Assembly (NCBI GenBank): GCA_020740775.1
Contig: JAHEWK010000011.1
Span: forward strand, 1,302,001 to 1,366,000
Reading direction: 5' to 3'
From: Ilyonectria destructans
Taxonomy: Eukaryota; Ascomycota; Sordariomycetes; Hypocreales; Nectriaceae
DNA: 64,000 bases
The notes under the pieces are model-generated. The model saw nothing but the letters and a program-made list of their open reading frames with translations, did not search any database and had not been told where the DNA came from. This document shows positions 9,882 to 20,251 of the stretch, piece after piece. A program made the translations under genes and the position numbers. Position 1 is the stretch's first letter; each line of letters opens with the position of its first letter.

Positions 9882-12173
9882 TCACATTCCTTCAGCCTGG
9901 AGTTCAATGCCGCTGTCACGGTCTTGGGAGCTCTTCTCCCACGGCGGTGGCGGTTCTAACCCAACGTCTAGACTCTCGAGTAGGTGGTCATCCTCCAGTA
10001 GCTGGTCATCGTCTAGTAGTTGGTCATCGTCTAGTAGTTGGTCATCCAAATGAGATGCTCCGTCATCTAAATGAGACGCATCGTCCAAATGAGATGCATC
10101 ATCCAAATGAGATGCATCGTCCAAATGAGATGCATCATCCAAATGAGATGCATCGTCTTCGTCCGGAGGTAATAGCACGTGGCCACCGAAGTCGACGTCG
10201 GATACCCGAACGCTGTATTCGAGCGCTTTCTGGCCCTCCTTGATGAGAACCTCTGTCCAATTGAGGCAACGCTTGAGGCTCTGGTTGATTTTCTGGCTAT
10301 CAACGAGGAGTTCCTGGTGCTTGGTGAGGTCGAGTTGTAAGCGACGCTCGTCTCGATTCCGTCGGACTGTCAGCTTCTCATTGGATTCGAGAGGATCAGA
10401 TGAGAGATCGAGACTTTCGAGGTCGGAATCGTCAAGGGAGTCCGGTTCTTCCTCTTCTGACATGAACGATTCCTCCTCCTCGCTCAGGTCAGGGAGGTTG
10501 ACCTGAATATCGGGTAGTGTTGCGGATGGGACTCGGCTAGAGGCTGCTGAGGCGAGAGACATGCGAGACATGCGTTTGAATCTGCGAATTTCGGCTGTCT
10601 GCTTTCGTAGTTGTCTCTCAAGAGTTCGGTTGATGGCTTCGAGCGAACCGTTTCTAATTTCGAGGTCCTGGACCTTGCGCTCTCTCCGGGCCTTGGTCAC
10701 CACGTCATTCACAGGGTCTGGAGGGTGTGTCGACTTTGTCGGGCTCTGGACTTCTGGAGATGAGTCTTCCTCATTCTCCTCGGTGAAGTCCTCGACAGCT
10801 TGGAGGATGGATGCCATGGTCATAGCTGGCTGGACCACAATAGGGCTCGCAGGGGGAGACGACGGTTCAGAGGGTTGTTGAGGCGGAGAGACTGGCATCC
10901 TGGGAGAGTATAGCGAGTCGATGGTAGGGACACTCACGGTCCTCGAGTGGCCCCTTGACCTGGGGGCCGAATCAGTGCTGATTCGCCTCTTCGTATTGGC
11001 GCTCGAAGAGGGTGCCAGAGGGGGCGGTGAAGATAACGGAGGCCTGCTGTTTAGGCCAGGTGTTGTCGTGTTTTTTAGGATTGGCGGAGGTTGTTGGAGT
11101 ATCTTTGTTGGAGACATTGGTCGTTGAGGTATAGAGTGCCCAGGGCCGGTAGCTGAGCTGCTCGTGCTCGGGCGTCCAGCCGCCACCCTCGAGCTTGAGC
11201 TAGACGACGGGCCAGAGGATTGGAGACTTGTTTTCGAAGATATCTCGGGAGTGCCGCTGGCGTAAAAGAACTTGGAGGCTGCGGGTTCAGGAGGCGTTGC
11301 CAGCATCGGGGCGAAGGCTGGCTTCACGGGAGGACTCATGGCCCTCTTGGGTTCGGCGGTGGCCCCATTCGCATAGAAGAAAGTCTTGGACGACTTAGTG
11401 GCAGCGGTGGAGGGCCGGGAAGGTGGTTGCTGGACAGGCCGGGCCTCGCTGGCGTAGAAGAACTTGGAGTCTACAGAGTCTCCTGGAGAATCAGCCACGG
11501 CAAGAGACTGCCTTCCGCCGTCAATTGCCAAGGTTGCTCGTGGGTCCCAGCCATCGTGGCCTCGCTCCGGGTTTGGGGTGCCATTAGGTGTGGTGTTTGT
11601 GCTCTCACCACGGCTCTGGCGGCCGCCAGAGCGAGGAGCGAGAGAGTTTACGAAGCCGTCATCTCGATTCTGTGTCGACCTTCGTCCCAGGGGAGGAGCT
11701 ACCGCAAGGCCCTTGGCAGCAATCTTGGGCGTAAGGGGCGTTCGTCCGATGTTCTTGAGAGCAGCGGCGCTTAGCTGTGGGGGCCGGGGCCTGGAGTCGC
11801 CCGGCGGCATTTTGGAGGCGCTCGAGGAGGATGAACGCGTCGTGGTCGTAGTTAATGCCAGGACATGTTGTTGCTGCTTGTGTTCGTGGAAGCCGAGCGG
11901 CGGCGAGCGAGAGTCGGAGGAGACGACGGGGGCGGAGGGGAACCGAGCGCGGACCTGGGGTGTGGGCGTTACGGGCGACCTCGGTGACTTGGCAGCGGGG
12001 AAACGCTTTGTGTTGTTGGCAGAGGAGGCGGAGAGCGATCTGGCGGACGGCGTGGCGGAGCGGCCGTTGTGGGAGGTGAGGGCGGGAACGGGAGATCGCG
12101 AGGAGGGCGTGTCGAAGGACGAGACCGAAGACGAGTTGTTGATGTTGATGGCCGACGAGTTGAGAGTGCGCAT
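9882..12173 (-). CDS. Low-complexity coiled-coil protein with FFYA motifs, unknown function
   Basis: A single-exon 763-aa ORF with an ATG start. I do not recognise a named family, although the C-terminal part ending LEYSVRVSDVDFGGHV looks like a conserved fungal protein. The first ~490 residues are Ser/Pro/Arg-rich and probably disordered. Within them the motif FFYA recurs three times (K/T before, S/N after) at about residues 237, 264 and 301. A predicted coiled coil lies at about 495-550 (VQDLEIRNGSLEAINRTLERQ). An acidic Ser/Glu patch follows, then a second helical segment (LTKHQELLVDSQKINQSLKRC). Near the C-terminus DDASHL is repeated about six times and QLLDDD about three times, encoded by 18-bp tandem units. 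There is no membrane span or signal peptide. A cytoskeletal or scaffold role would be inference only. Confidence 0.85.
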   Translation of the reverse strand: MRTLNSSAININNSSSVSSFDTPSSRSPVPALTSHNGRSATPSARSLSASSANNTKRFPAAKSPRSPVTPTPQVRARFPSAPVVSSDSRSPPLGFHEHKQQQHVLALTTTTTRSSSSSASKMPPGDSRPRPPQLSAAALKNIGRTPLTPKIAAKGLAVAPPLGRRSTQNRDDGFVNSLAPRSGGRQSRGESTNTTPNGTPNPERGHDGWDPRATLAIDGGRQSLAVADSPGDSVDSKFFYASEARPVQQPPSRPSTAATKSSKTFFYANGATAEPKRAMSPPVKPAFAPMLATPPEPAASKFFYASGTPEISSKTSLQSSGPSSSSSSRVAAGRPSTSSSATGPGHSIPQRPMSPTKILQQPPPILKNTTTPGLNSRPPLSSPPPLAPSSSANTKRRISTDSAPRSRGHSRTVSVPTIDSLYSPRMPVSPPQQPSEPSSPPASPIVVQPAMTMASILQAVEDFTEENEEDSSPEVQSPTKSTHPPDPVNDVVTKARRERKVQDLEIRNGSLEAINRTLERQLRKQTAEIRRFKRMSRMSLASAASSRVPSATLPDIQVNLPDLSEEEESFMSEEEEPDSLDDSDLESLDLSSDPLESNEKLTVRRNRDERRLQLDLTKHQELLVDSQKINQSLKRCLNWTEVLIKEGQKALEYSVRVSDVDFGGHVLLPPDEDDASHLDDASHLDDASHLDDASHLDDASHLDDGASHLDDQLLDDDQLLDDDQLLEDDHLLESLDVGLEPPPPWEKSSQDRDSGIELQAEGM
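9985..10156. repeat. Coding minisatellite, two adjacent arrays of 18-bp units
   Basis: About 10045-10156 carries roughly six 18-bp units of the form CATCGTCCAAATGAGATG with single-base variants. Immediately beside it, about 9985-10045, run 18-bp units of the form CATCGTCTAGTAGTTGGT. Both keep the reading frame of the minus-strand protein and encode DDASHL and QLLDDD hexapeptides. One unit is expanded by a glycine codon. Copy number is likely to vary between strains. Confidence 0.93.
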
Positions 12174-14247
12174 CCTGACGACGGGGCACGGGGGACGGGA
12201 GCACGGAGACGTGCGCAGTCCCGAACTTGATAGGCGTGTTTTTACTGGCTAGCCGGCATGGCTCGGGGGGGAACAATTTTAAGTTAGGGGGAGATCCCCT
12301 GAAGCCACAGCGGGATTTCGCACTGAGGCGCTGAAGGGCGCTGGAAGATAGCGGGCTTTAGGGACCCGACGGGACTTGGAGGCCGGGTGTGCGGCGCTGG
12401 TACTGGCGGAAGGAAATAAACACTGGAGTCGTAGCGGGGTGGGCGGTGACGGATAGACTGGCGGGAGTGCAGGATGTATCAAGGACCGGTGGGCAATTGC
12501 AAGACTCCGCCAAGGACAACAAATATCACGGCAGAGGGCAGAGGCACGAGAGCGGCAGAAGAGAGGAAGAGGATTCGAAGGCGGAGGAGAGCACGAGGGA
12601 GGAGAGGGGATTTGAATGCTGGATGCCCGGGCAAAAAAGGGACAAAAAGGATGGAGCCCATGCCTCGCCTTGACCTTTGACCGCCATTGACAAGGTCGAG
12701 CAAACCCACATCTCACATCCGCGCGCCCACACAAACCGAACAAACCACACAAACTGCAGCATCCGCGCCCACAATCCATGGCGGGCTGGCGGCCAAGTCG
12801 CCGGGCCCCTGCCATGCGAGGCCAGCCCGTGCCAGACCGGCCGTGCCATGTCATCCTCCATCATCTGCCCAGGGATGCGGACGGGGGACGGGTTCACGCA
12901 TGTTTTAGGGGCGTTCCCGAGAGCAGATGGATAATTACAGCCAGCTGATGCTGTCGACGACGCAGCATGATAATGTCTGGGAAAGGGAAACCCAGCTGTG
13001 TCTTGCGAGGTCACTCGGGCACGCATTGATTCATTTGGCTTGGCGGGGATGACTCGGAATGAACTGGAGAACAAACAACTGAACAACTGAGACCCGACCA
13101 TGGTTCATGGTTGCCCAATTCCGCCGTCTTGTGCCGGTGCATCTGGCATTCCGTCCCTATTCTGCAAGGTCCGTGTTGACGTGGTCCTGGTCCACCCTTG
13201 ATGCGGTTCGCGAGCCCAACCAAACTATTCAATTGCTTCCCAATGCCGAGTTCATGGGCGTCATCTCTGCTGATTGCCCGTTCATGCCGTCCGCCTCGAC
13301 AGCTCGCAATCTCGACTCCACAGTCCAGTGGGTGCTCCCGGCGGCCCCTTGGTTCCATCGTCCTCCCTGGAAGATGCTTGGAACGATCCACACATGGAGT
13401 CTCTTCCCGGGATTCACTCGAGACGGCCACCACCCGTCGATCGCCGGTGTGGCATGACACCGCCAGCGCCACCGAGTCCACGCCACCACCCCCAAAGAGC
13501 CCGGGGTCCACCGTGAAGGAGCACACTTGCGTGACCGAGTCTCAGCTCGCAGCCTCTTGTTAGTGAGTCAACCGTCAAAAGAAATTGTGTAGGAAGAAAA
13601 AAAAAAAAACCACAAGCTGTGGACTCGTGTGACCCGGGGGCAGACGGAGCTTTGTTTAAGCCATCATGCCAAATGAGAGGACCACGGCGCACATACTCGG
13701 TGAGTCGCCAAAACAGGGATCCAAAAATAACCTCCCCCGCCAAATTTGACATCCGTTATCGACAGCGGTCGACAATCAATCTTGGCACAGGCGCTGGCAC
13801 GCAAACTTACACTGGCCCCAGGCACTGAAAAAGCCGGCCAACCAGCGCCGGCGCCTTGGTTTTCAGGGCTCCCGGAGTCCCGGTCTCTCGGCCTTCAGCA
13901 CGCTTCACAGCCGCTTGCCCGCTGACATATCCGTGCAAGCTGTGGCGCACCGGGACGCTGGGCACTAGCAGTAGCACAAAGTTCACAACCCGTCCATCTC
14001 AAGACGCCGCAACAGTGGCTCGATGATCCTGCAACCACCAGTCCACAACCCACCGCGTGCTTCCGCGTCGACGCTCCGACAGCAGCCCCCCCAGCGAAGC
14101 CTCCCAGCGTCTCCAGGCGCCCGTCCAGCGCCCAGACCCCTTGGGATCTAAGTCTGACCTTCGCTTGCTGTCCTTCTGCGCTCCTAGATCCCTCAGCTCG
14201 ATTTGCCCCGCGCCCATCGCCCATCGCCCATCGCCTCGTCCGTCGCC
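12174..14247. other. Divergent promoter region
   Basis: It separates the divergent coiled-coil gene (-) and the cytochrome b5-like gene (+) and should contain both promoters. No ORF here shows motifs or intron signals. A perfect (GCCCATC)x3 heptamer repeat lies at 14212-14232 in the probable 5' UTR of the downstream gene, and an A-tract lies near 13600. Confidence 0.55.
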
Positions 14248-15411
14248 ATGGGCCTCCTGGGGATATCGCTTATCGTCGCCTCCGTCGTCTGGGTCATCCT
14301 CCGCCCGCCCCCGTGGCTGACTCCCCTCCAGGTGCTGTTGCGCTGGAGGGGCGCAGGCGCAATCACCGGCTCTGACGCAAAAGCAAAGGCCGATGACCGT
14401 GATCAAGGGTCACATCACGGGGTGGAACCGGGACGACGGGCTGAACCGGGCACTCAGCTCAAGAACCGAACCACGCCTGCCTCGTCCGACCATGACCAAC
14501 ACCAACGCCAAGTACCTCTCGGCCGTCGCGATGGCTCTTCAGCCTCCTCCACACAGCTACGCAATGCTGTCTCCATGCCGCCGCCGTCTCCGCCCGTCAT
14601 CCAACCTCCGACCCTCATCGAAACCCCGATCCTTATCGAACCCCCGACCATCGCCGAACCTGACGAGCAGACCACCCCGAAGGCCACCCCAGCAAGTGTA
14701 CCCTCGATCCCCGTACCCAGCTTCTCCCTCGACAATGTCCCTCTCAGTTCCACTCCCAGCCGGCCGACCGCCGCTGCTCTTGCTCGGGCCCCGGGTGCTC
14801 AAGGCCCCACCCTCTATGCCACCGCTCCGACATCCCTAGGCTCCATGATGCCCCCTCCTCCGGCCCCCGGACGTATGCCACCGCCGGCCGGCCGTCCCCC
14901 GTCCCTCGCCCAGTTCCCCGCCCCCAACTCCGCCCAGCGCGCCCGCGGCCCGACCCCGAACCGTGGTCCTCCCATGTCCTCCGGCCTCGCGCCGCCTCCC
15001 TCCCACTCCTCCAAGCCCTCCAAGCCCAACCGCAAGGTCCTCCTCACTCCGGGCCACTCTCCTCTTGACTGGGCTCGCATCTCCGGTCCCATTGCTGACC
15101 TCCGTGGCGTTGAACCATCCACATCCTATCTGCGAGTCACGCCCTCCATGCTCAAGCGTATGACTGGTCGCAAGGGCAAGGACGCCTGGATGGCCCTCAA
15201 TGGCAAGGTCTACAACGTCACTCCCTACGCTGACTACCACCCCGGTGGCGTTCCGGAGTTGATGCGCGGCGCGGCTCGGGATGCTACCAAGCTCTTTGGC
15301 GAGATCCACCCCTGGGTCAACTACGAAACCATGCTGTCCGCCTGTTTGGTTGGTCTCTTGGTTGAGGAGTCTGAGGGCACCGGGGAGAGCGCGATGGACC
15401 AGATGGACTAG
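14248..15411 (+). CDS. Membrane-anchored cytochrome b5-like heme-binding protein
   Basis: A single-exon gene. I prefer the ATG at 14248 (context GCCATGG) over the in-frame ATG at 14203, because it puts a hydrophobic anchor (GLLGISLIVASVVWVIL) at the very N-terminus; this gives 387 aa. A long Pro/Ser/Thr-rich linker (about residues 45-265) follows. The C-terminal cytochrome b5 fold has heme ligands His331 in DYHPGG and His354 in GEIHPWVN, plus MLKRMTGRKGKDAWMALNGK ahead of it. The arrangement is like Irc21-type or NCB5OR-type b5 domains but without a reductase domain, so it probably passes electrons to a partner at the ER surface (inference). An unrecognised intron in the linker is possible. 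It converges with NBS1, with only about 180 bp between the stops. Confidence 0.88.
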   Translation: MGLLGISLIVASVVWVILRPPPWLTPLQVLLRWRGAGAITGSDAKAKADDRDQGSHHGVEPGRRAEPGTQLKNRTTPASSDHDQHQRQVPLGRRDGSSASSTQLRNAVSMPPPSPPVIQPPTLIETPILIEPPTIAEPDEQTTPKATPASVPSIPVPSFSLDNVPLSSTPSRPTAAALARAPGAQGPTLYATAPTSLGSMMPPPPAPGRMPPPAGRPPSLAQFPAPNSAQRARGPTPNRGPPMSSGLAPPPSHSSKPSKPNRKVLLTPGHSPLDWARISGPIADLRGVEPSTSYLRVTPSMLKRMTGRKGKDAWMALNGKVYNVTPYADYHPGGVPELMRGAARDATKLFGEIHPWVNYETMLSACLVGLLVEESEGTGESAMDQMD

Positions 15412-15594
15412 ACACAATTTACAACGAAGACGTGTAAGAGGTAAGTAGACTCTGGGTTGGCGTTTTATGTGGCATTGAAACCATGAGTATTGTGGTATAT
15501 TAGCACGGCGCCCCTGCGCTCAAGCGTGGGTAGAAACCACCATTTAGATGTACACTAGCTAGAAAGATACCCCCGAATTGCAGAGGTCGATCCC

Positions 15595-18115
15595 TTACCG
15601 TCTCTTCCCGAACCTAAACTTGAGTTCGTCATCACTCTCGTCGCTGTCCGCAATCGTCGTTATTGGCTTGCGTGCCGGCCGCTGTCTCTTCGGCGGTTGC
15701 TCTGTTGCTGGCTCGGGCGCAGTACGCTTGCTCCCCTGGCTAGTCACCCTCGATGATTGGCTCCGAGTGTTACTTTGAGACTGCGATGCAGATGCTCGTG
15801 TTCGCGTTCGTGGCGCGGGCTCCGCTTCTTGGGTCTTGCCGTTGTCATCGTCGCTGCTATCTGACAGTATAACTCCGACAACTCGCCTCTGGGCAGGCTT
15901 CGGGGGCGGGGGTGGAGGTGGTACCGCCGCCGCTGAGCCCTGCGACTCGAGACCGGAAGGCTGGCTTGTCTGTTTCTTTTTCCCATAGCTGTCTTCGTCC
16001 TCGAGCCAGTAATCATCACCCACGCCAAACTCCTTGTTCTTCACTTCTGTCAAGGCCACGATGACCCTTGCGGGTGGTCTTCCAGTCGTCTCTCCACGCT
16101 TCCGGAATTTCTTGAAGTTCTGCATGCCGTTCCATTTCGGGTTCCATCGGCCGTTCAGAACATCTTGCTCCCGCGACCTAGTTTGTGAGGCCGGGGCTCG
16201 CACTTCAATTTCCTCCACGATGTTGAGCCGGCGAATTTCAGAAAGATCGACATCATCGGGGAGGTTGGCCAAATCCTCTTTCTCTGCCTGAGCTCTGGCT
16301 TCCTCCTGTTCTCGATTTTGTGCCGCCATCGCCAGAATGTCAAATTCTTTCTTGATCTTCTTCTTTGGCTCTGGTTGCGCGGTCTCAGCAGCCTCCTCAG
16401 GTTCTGGAGTGGGTGGATTTAAGTCCTCTCCTCGTTCCAGCCGCTGCCGCTTGAACTTTGCCGCTGCTGGGGCCATGCCCTCCATTAAGTCATCTTCTGG
16501 GAGGGGAGATGCATGTCGCTTCCTCTGTGATCGTCGGGTGTTGGTTGAAAGTTCCTTGGGGGGTGGAGCGTTAGGATCCTGTGATACAAACAGCCCGCTT
16601 TCTTCTTCGGCTGGGGGATGGCTTTCAACAACAGGAACCGGCGGCGTATCGTCCATGTCGATGTCTGCGTCATCATCAAAGCCTGCAAACCGCCTTTTCA
16701 CCGGTCGCCGAGTTCTACCCCTTCTAGGGACAGGTTGCGATTCCTGGACAGGTTCGGGCGCTGGTGTTTCTGCTTCAACATTGTTGCTAGCAGTTTGTGG
16801 TGCAGGGCCTGGCTGCACACTTGGGGCGGCTCCTTGAGGGTCCTGGGTATTCTGTGTCGACTCGACCTCGAGCGGCCGGCGGAGAATGCTCGCGTCCTTG
16901 ATCAGAATTGCTTCCAAGAACTCACTCTGTTCGATTGGGCGGTGATCCAATCGCAATGACACTGCGGTGATAAACTCGGTGTACCAGTTGACCCCAGAGC
17001 CTTTGGACGGCAAGTATCTGACCAGCACAACACCCTTGCCCTCGCTTCCGTCATCAAAAGCGCCCAGCCCCTTCTCACCTGCAACATGTTTGACATATTG
17101 GACGAACTCGTCCACTTCAGTCTGATTGGGGACAACGTCGCCGAGTAAAGCCTTGCCACTACCACTGGTAATTGGCGCTAGGAGGTTGTTGTATTGTGAC
17201 TTGTCGTAAAATATGAAGGTATACCCATTAAAGATCTCGTTTCTCTCAAGATCGGGACTATATGTCGAGTCTGGGTGCTGCACTGGCTCTCCGCCTCGTG
17301 GTGGTAAGTGCTGCATCGCAGCCGGCCAGTTTGCATCGAAATCATTCTCCAGGGCACTCGATTCGGTAACATCGGCACCCTCAGGTATGGTTGCAGCCTC
17401 CACAACTGCATTGAGAAATGTCTCGTTGACGATGTATTTTCCATTAATCAGGGCCTGAAGCCCTTTGGCTGTGTTGCGTTTCTTCGAGACGACATGTGTG
17501 GTGGCGCTGGTGAATTCTGTCACGAGTTTAACATCTAGTTGCTCGAACCTCTCCTGAAGTTGCACTAAGGGATTGGTTTGCATCTCCTTGCTCGTGAAGA
17601 CAAAGGAGAATACAACTGGATTCCACGTAATGCTAGAGTCGGTCAGCAAGAGTCCTGGCGTTATGTACGGACATCCTTACCGAAATTTGTTGGGACATTT
17701 ACCCATAGTAATATCCGCTGACGCTGTCGTGACCTCATATTTCTTGCCCTTGATCTTTTCTCTATTGACAACAGTTCCAGTTTTAGTCTTCAAGTCTTCG
17801 ATCGTGAGTGTCGACCGATGCTTGGGGCTCTGCGATCGTCCATCCTCGACCTTATCGACAGTAATCGTCAAGTGTTTCCGGGAAATCGTATTATGTGAGA
17901 TTGCGAGTTGGCCAGCTGTCAGTGGCATGTTAGCTGTCTAGCGTTTAAATCGTGGTGTTGGGTCGCTCACGCTCTGCGGCGGTCCTGCCGAAGAGGTACG
18001 TCTTGCCTGGTCGCAACCACAACCGACGGCCTAAGGAGGGTGTCAGTGGCGGCGGTTGTATTCCGAGATTCTCTCGCTTACCATCAAAGGCCTCTTCATT
18101 TTCCAAGAGCCACAT
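15595..18115 (-). CDS. NBS1: Nibrin homologue, MRN/MRX complex subunit
   Basis: A DNA double-strand-break sensor that binds Mre11-Rad50 and recruits Tel1/ATM in the nucleus. Exons are 18115-18082, 18030-17971, 17915-17681 and 17632-15595; introns of 48-55 bp keep frame and give 788 aa. The N-terminal FHA domain (about 1-110) shows YLFGRTAAE and SHNTISRKH. Tandem BRCT-like domains follow (about 112-200 and 235-360; HVVSKKRNTAKGLQALING). The Mre11-binding motif NFKKFRKRG is at about residues 615-623. The acidic C-terminus with DDELKFRF matches the Tel1/ATM-recruiting FxF-type tail. Two basic stretches (RRGRTRRPVKRR, KKKIKK) could be nuclear localisation signals. It is known as ScaA in Aspergillus. 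Domain order and both short motifs make the assignment firm. Confidence 0.95.
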
Positions 18116-18736
18116 CTCCGGGGGTTAAAGCACGGCGAAAGGTCGCTCACAATCCCATAGAGGAAGAAGCCGATGACGTGAGGTCAGCGTCGCGAACTTT
18201 TGCGGGGCCTGGGAGCGCGTCAAAGGAGCAACGCCAGGTCACGTGGCACCCAAACTGACATTTGTGAGAGACACCATGCTGAGTGCCAACTTACCAAGGT
18301 ATGAATTGGTTTCTCGAGGTGCTCAGACTGTATGTTCTCGTATCCGTCATACTACCTTTGCGTAGGTACTCAAAAGTTCGAAGGGTGTGGAGTACCAACT
18401 CCTTCACACGGTTATGCGAAACTGGCTTTACTCTGTGCCAGCCGAGTTCGCGCGGCCATGATTCATCTTCTCGGAGAAAGCAATAAATTCCTCGACATAA
18501 TTCCCCCTACTGCCCGGAATTTTTCCTCATTTTTTTCTCACGCAGTCCTCTCAGGGCCACACGCCTTGCTCCTCGCTTCACTATACCGCCTCGCAACCTG
18601 ATTATCTCAGCAACTTTCGAACATGGCCTCGGTGCAGCAAGTTGGGTCCAGAGACGCCTTCATGGACGGTGTCTAATCCCTCTGGCTACTTGATGGACTG
18701 TGGACTGTGAACAGCTTACAAAGAGTCAAGGGAATC
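18116..18736. other. Intergenic, NBS1 upstream
   Basis: This should contain the NBS1 promoter (leftward). An ATG at 18623 opens a short reading frame (MASVQQVGSRDAF) that might be a first exon of the next ORF via a weak GT (18669) to AG (about 18726) intron. The splice signals are poor, so I left it out of the model. Confidence 0.45.
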
Positions 18737-19432
18737 ATGGAGAAGCGATATGACACGCTGGGATGGAGGCAAAGCTGTCGCAAGTATCGGTATACGATGC
18801 TGTACTGTGGGGAACGGCCGGACGCCGCAGCTACGAAGACCTTCACCTCCAACGGAGAAACTCAGTGCTTCACGACCTACCCAAAAACAGATCTTTTCTG
18901 CCTCCAGCCATATGACTTCGACACGGTTGACTGGGATATGCTCAGAGAGTACGTGCCCATCTTTAACTATCAATTCGGATTTGACGTAAACCACGTCGCG
19001 CTCGAGTTCGATCCGAAATTCGTCTATCCCATCCCAGATTGTCCTCTCAGCACGCGGGAATACCGCTTCAGATACAACAGCGACGGCGCGGTTGGATGCT
19101 TTGCCAGAGCTGCCTCGGACGACCTTGCGCTAGTCAAGCATTTATGGATCATTGACTACCGAATTAAACGACTCCCAGGACCTTTTCCCCTCAAACACAA
19201 CGGACATGAATTTCATGACAGTTCTGGCAGATTCCTCGAAATCAATTATTGGGACAAGGGATGGCACATGGACTACATAGTGCCCGGGTCGAAATTCGAC
19301 AACTTAGAGGCTGGGTCGAAAGTGATCAGCTGGACTGATCCTTACGCTTTTGCAGAAGACTTAAAAGAGACCTTAGACTGTGTCTACGATGGGCCAGATA
19401 TTGGCGTCCTGGCTTACGAGGCATGGACTTGA
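18737..19432 (+). CDS. Hypothetical protein, possibly 2EXR-related
   Basis: The open frame from the ATG at 18737 gives 231 aa. The frame extends upstream only to a GTG at 18707, so a spliced upstream exon remains possible. The protein has many aromatic and acidic residues (FDTVDWDMLREYV, INYWDKGWHMDYIV) and no membrane span or signal peptide. The middle (FVYPIPDCPLSTREYRFRYN followed by LALVKHLWIIDYRIKRLP) loosely recalls the second half of fungal 2EXR-type proteins, but the F-LPxELR opening of that family is missing, so it could be a truncated copy. It sits in a gene-poor island next to an AA9 relic, and a 15-bp tandem duplication begins 8 bp after its stop. The function is unknown. Confidence 0.5.
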   Translation: MEKRYDTLGWRQSCRKYRYTMLYCGERPDAAATKTFTSNGETQCFTTYPKTDLFCLQPYDFDTVDWDMLREYVPIFNYQFGFDVNHVALEFDPKFVYPIPDCPLSTREYRFRYNSDGAVGCFARAASDDLALVKHLWIIDYRIKRLPGPFPLKHNGHEFHDSSGRFLEINYWDKGWHMDYIVPGSKFDNLEAGSKVISWTDPYAFAEDLKETLDCVYDGPDIGVLAYEAWT

Positions 19433-19439
19433 ACCTCTT

Positions 19440-19469
19440 AGAGGTACACGCGATAGAGGTACACGCGAT
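19440..19469. repeat. 15-bp tandem duplication
   Basis: AGAGGTACACGCGAT is repeated perfectly twice (19440-19454 and 19455-19469), immediately after the stop of the upstream ORF. Confidence 0.85.
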
Positions 19470-19789
19470 GGCGGCGCTTGGTACTTGCTTTGGAAAGGCG
19501 AGTGACGCGGAGACGCCGCCAGGTTCATATTTTTTCCAAGTAAGCTCGCATCTCACTGAAGTCAAGGTCAAATTATATGGGAAATATAACACCCGGAGAG
19601 AATTGCACGGTGCCAAAAGGTAGCGAAATGCCGTCGTGCGTTGTGTCCCTGGCAGCAACCATGTCTGGTGAACGAGTGCGGTCTAACTACGATGCGACAC
19701 TTGCACCACAAGTATCTACGCAGACTAAGAGAAAGCCAATGAGTGTTTTAACTTAAGGGATATATTGATCATCAGGAAAGACTGGAAAG

Positions 19790-20251
19790 ATACGTACGTC
19801 CACGTCCGAATCTCCAATACAGATGAGGAATGGTGGCCGGGTATCTTCCTTGAGCCTGGATACCCTTGCTAGCCTCCCAGACCCCATTATTGAAGCCACT
19901 TTCCGGATCTTGAACCGCTCACTCCAGCGCCCACGGTCGTGACCGCAGCATCGACCTTCTTGAGGTAAGCCATGGCAGGACCGAAGTGGGACGCATCCAT
20001 GACGTCTTCCGGCCTCGAATAGAGGGCACGTCGCCAAAGGGCGTACAGTGGAGCTAGTGGCGACCGGACGTGGTCAGGTTCGGGTCCCCGTCGCATGCAA
20101 GCGAGTCGGAGTCGACGTCGGTGAGGGGGCCGTCGTAGGAAAGGGTTCGGACATTGTAGGAGATCTCGTTGTTAACATCAACTTCGAAGGAGAGAAAGAT
20201 GGCGTGGGCGTTGGTCACACCAACTTCAATTAGGAAGAAAGACAGCCTCAT
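19790..20251 (-). pseudogene. AA9 lytic polysaccharide monooxygenase relic
   Basis: Functional AA9 enzymes are secreted copper enzymes that cleave cellulose oxidatively. The minus strand from 20251 reads a short hydrophobic leader ending in A, then HAIFLSFEVD with the His that would become mature residue 1, then YDGPLTDVDSDSLAC. Similarity then jumps one frame: ALWRRAL and DVMDASHFGPAMAYLKKVD (about 20045-19935), including the second copper-brace His region. It jumps again to QDPESGFNNGVWEASKG (about 19917-19865) and once more to LICIGD. Frame changes without splice sites, in-frame stops and loss of the C-terminal third mark it as non-functional. A multi-intron reading was considered, but single-base shifts explain the breaks better. 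This is a degenerate gene in a gene-poor island. Confidence 0.82.

Noticed and set aside
11464..12252. 262-codon plus-strand ORF
   Set aside because: Antisense to the low-complexity coiled-coil gene; composition-driven openness.
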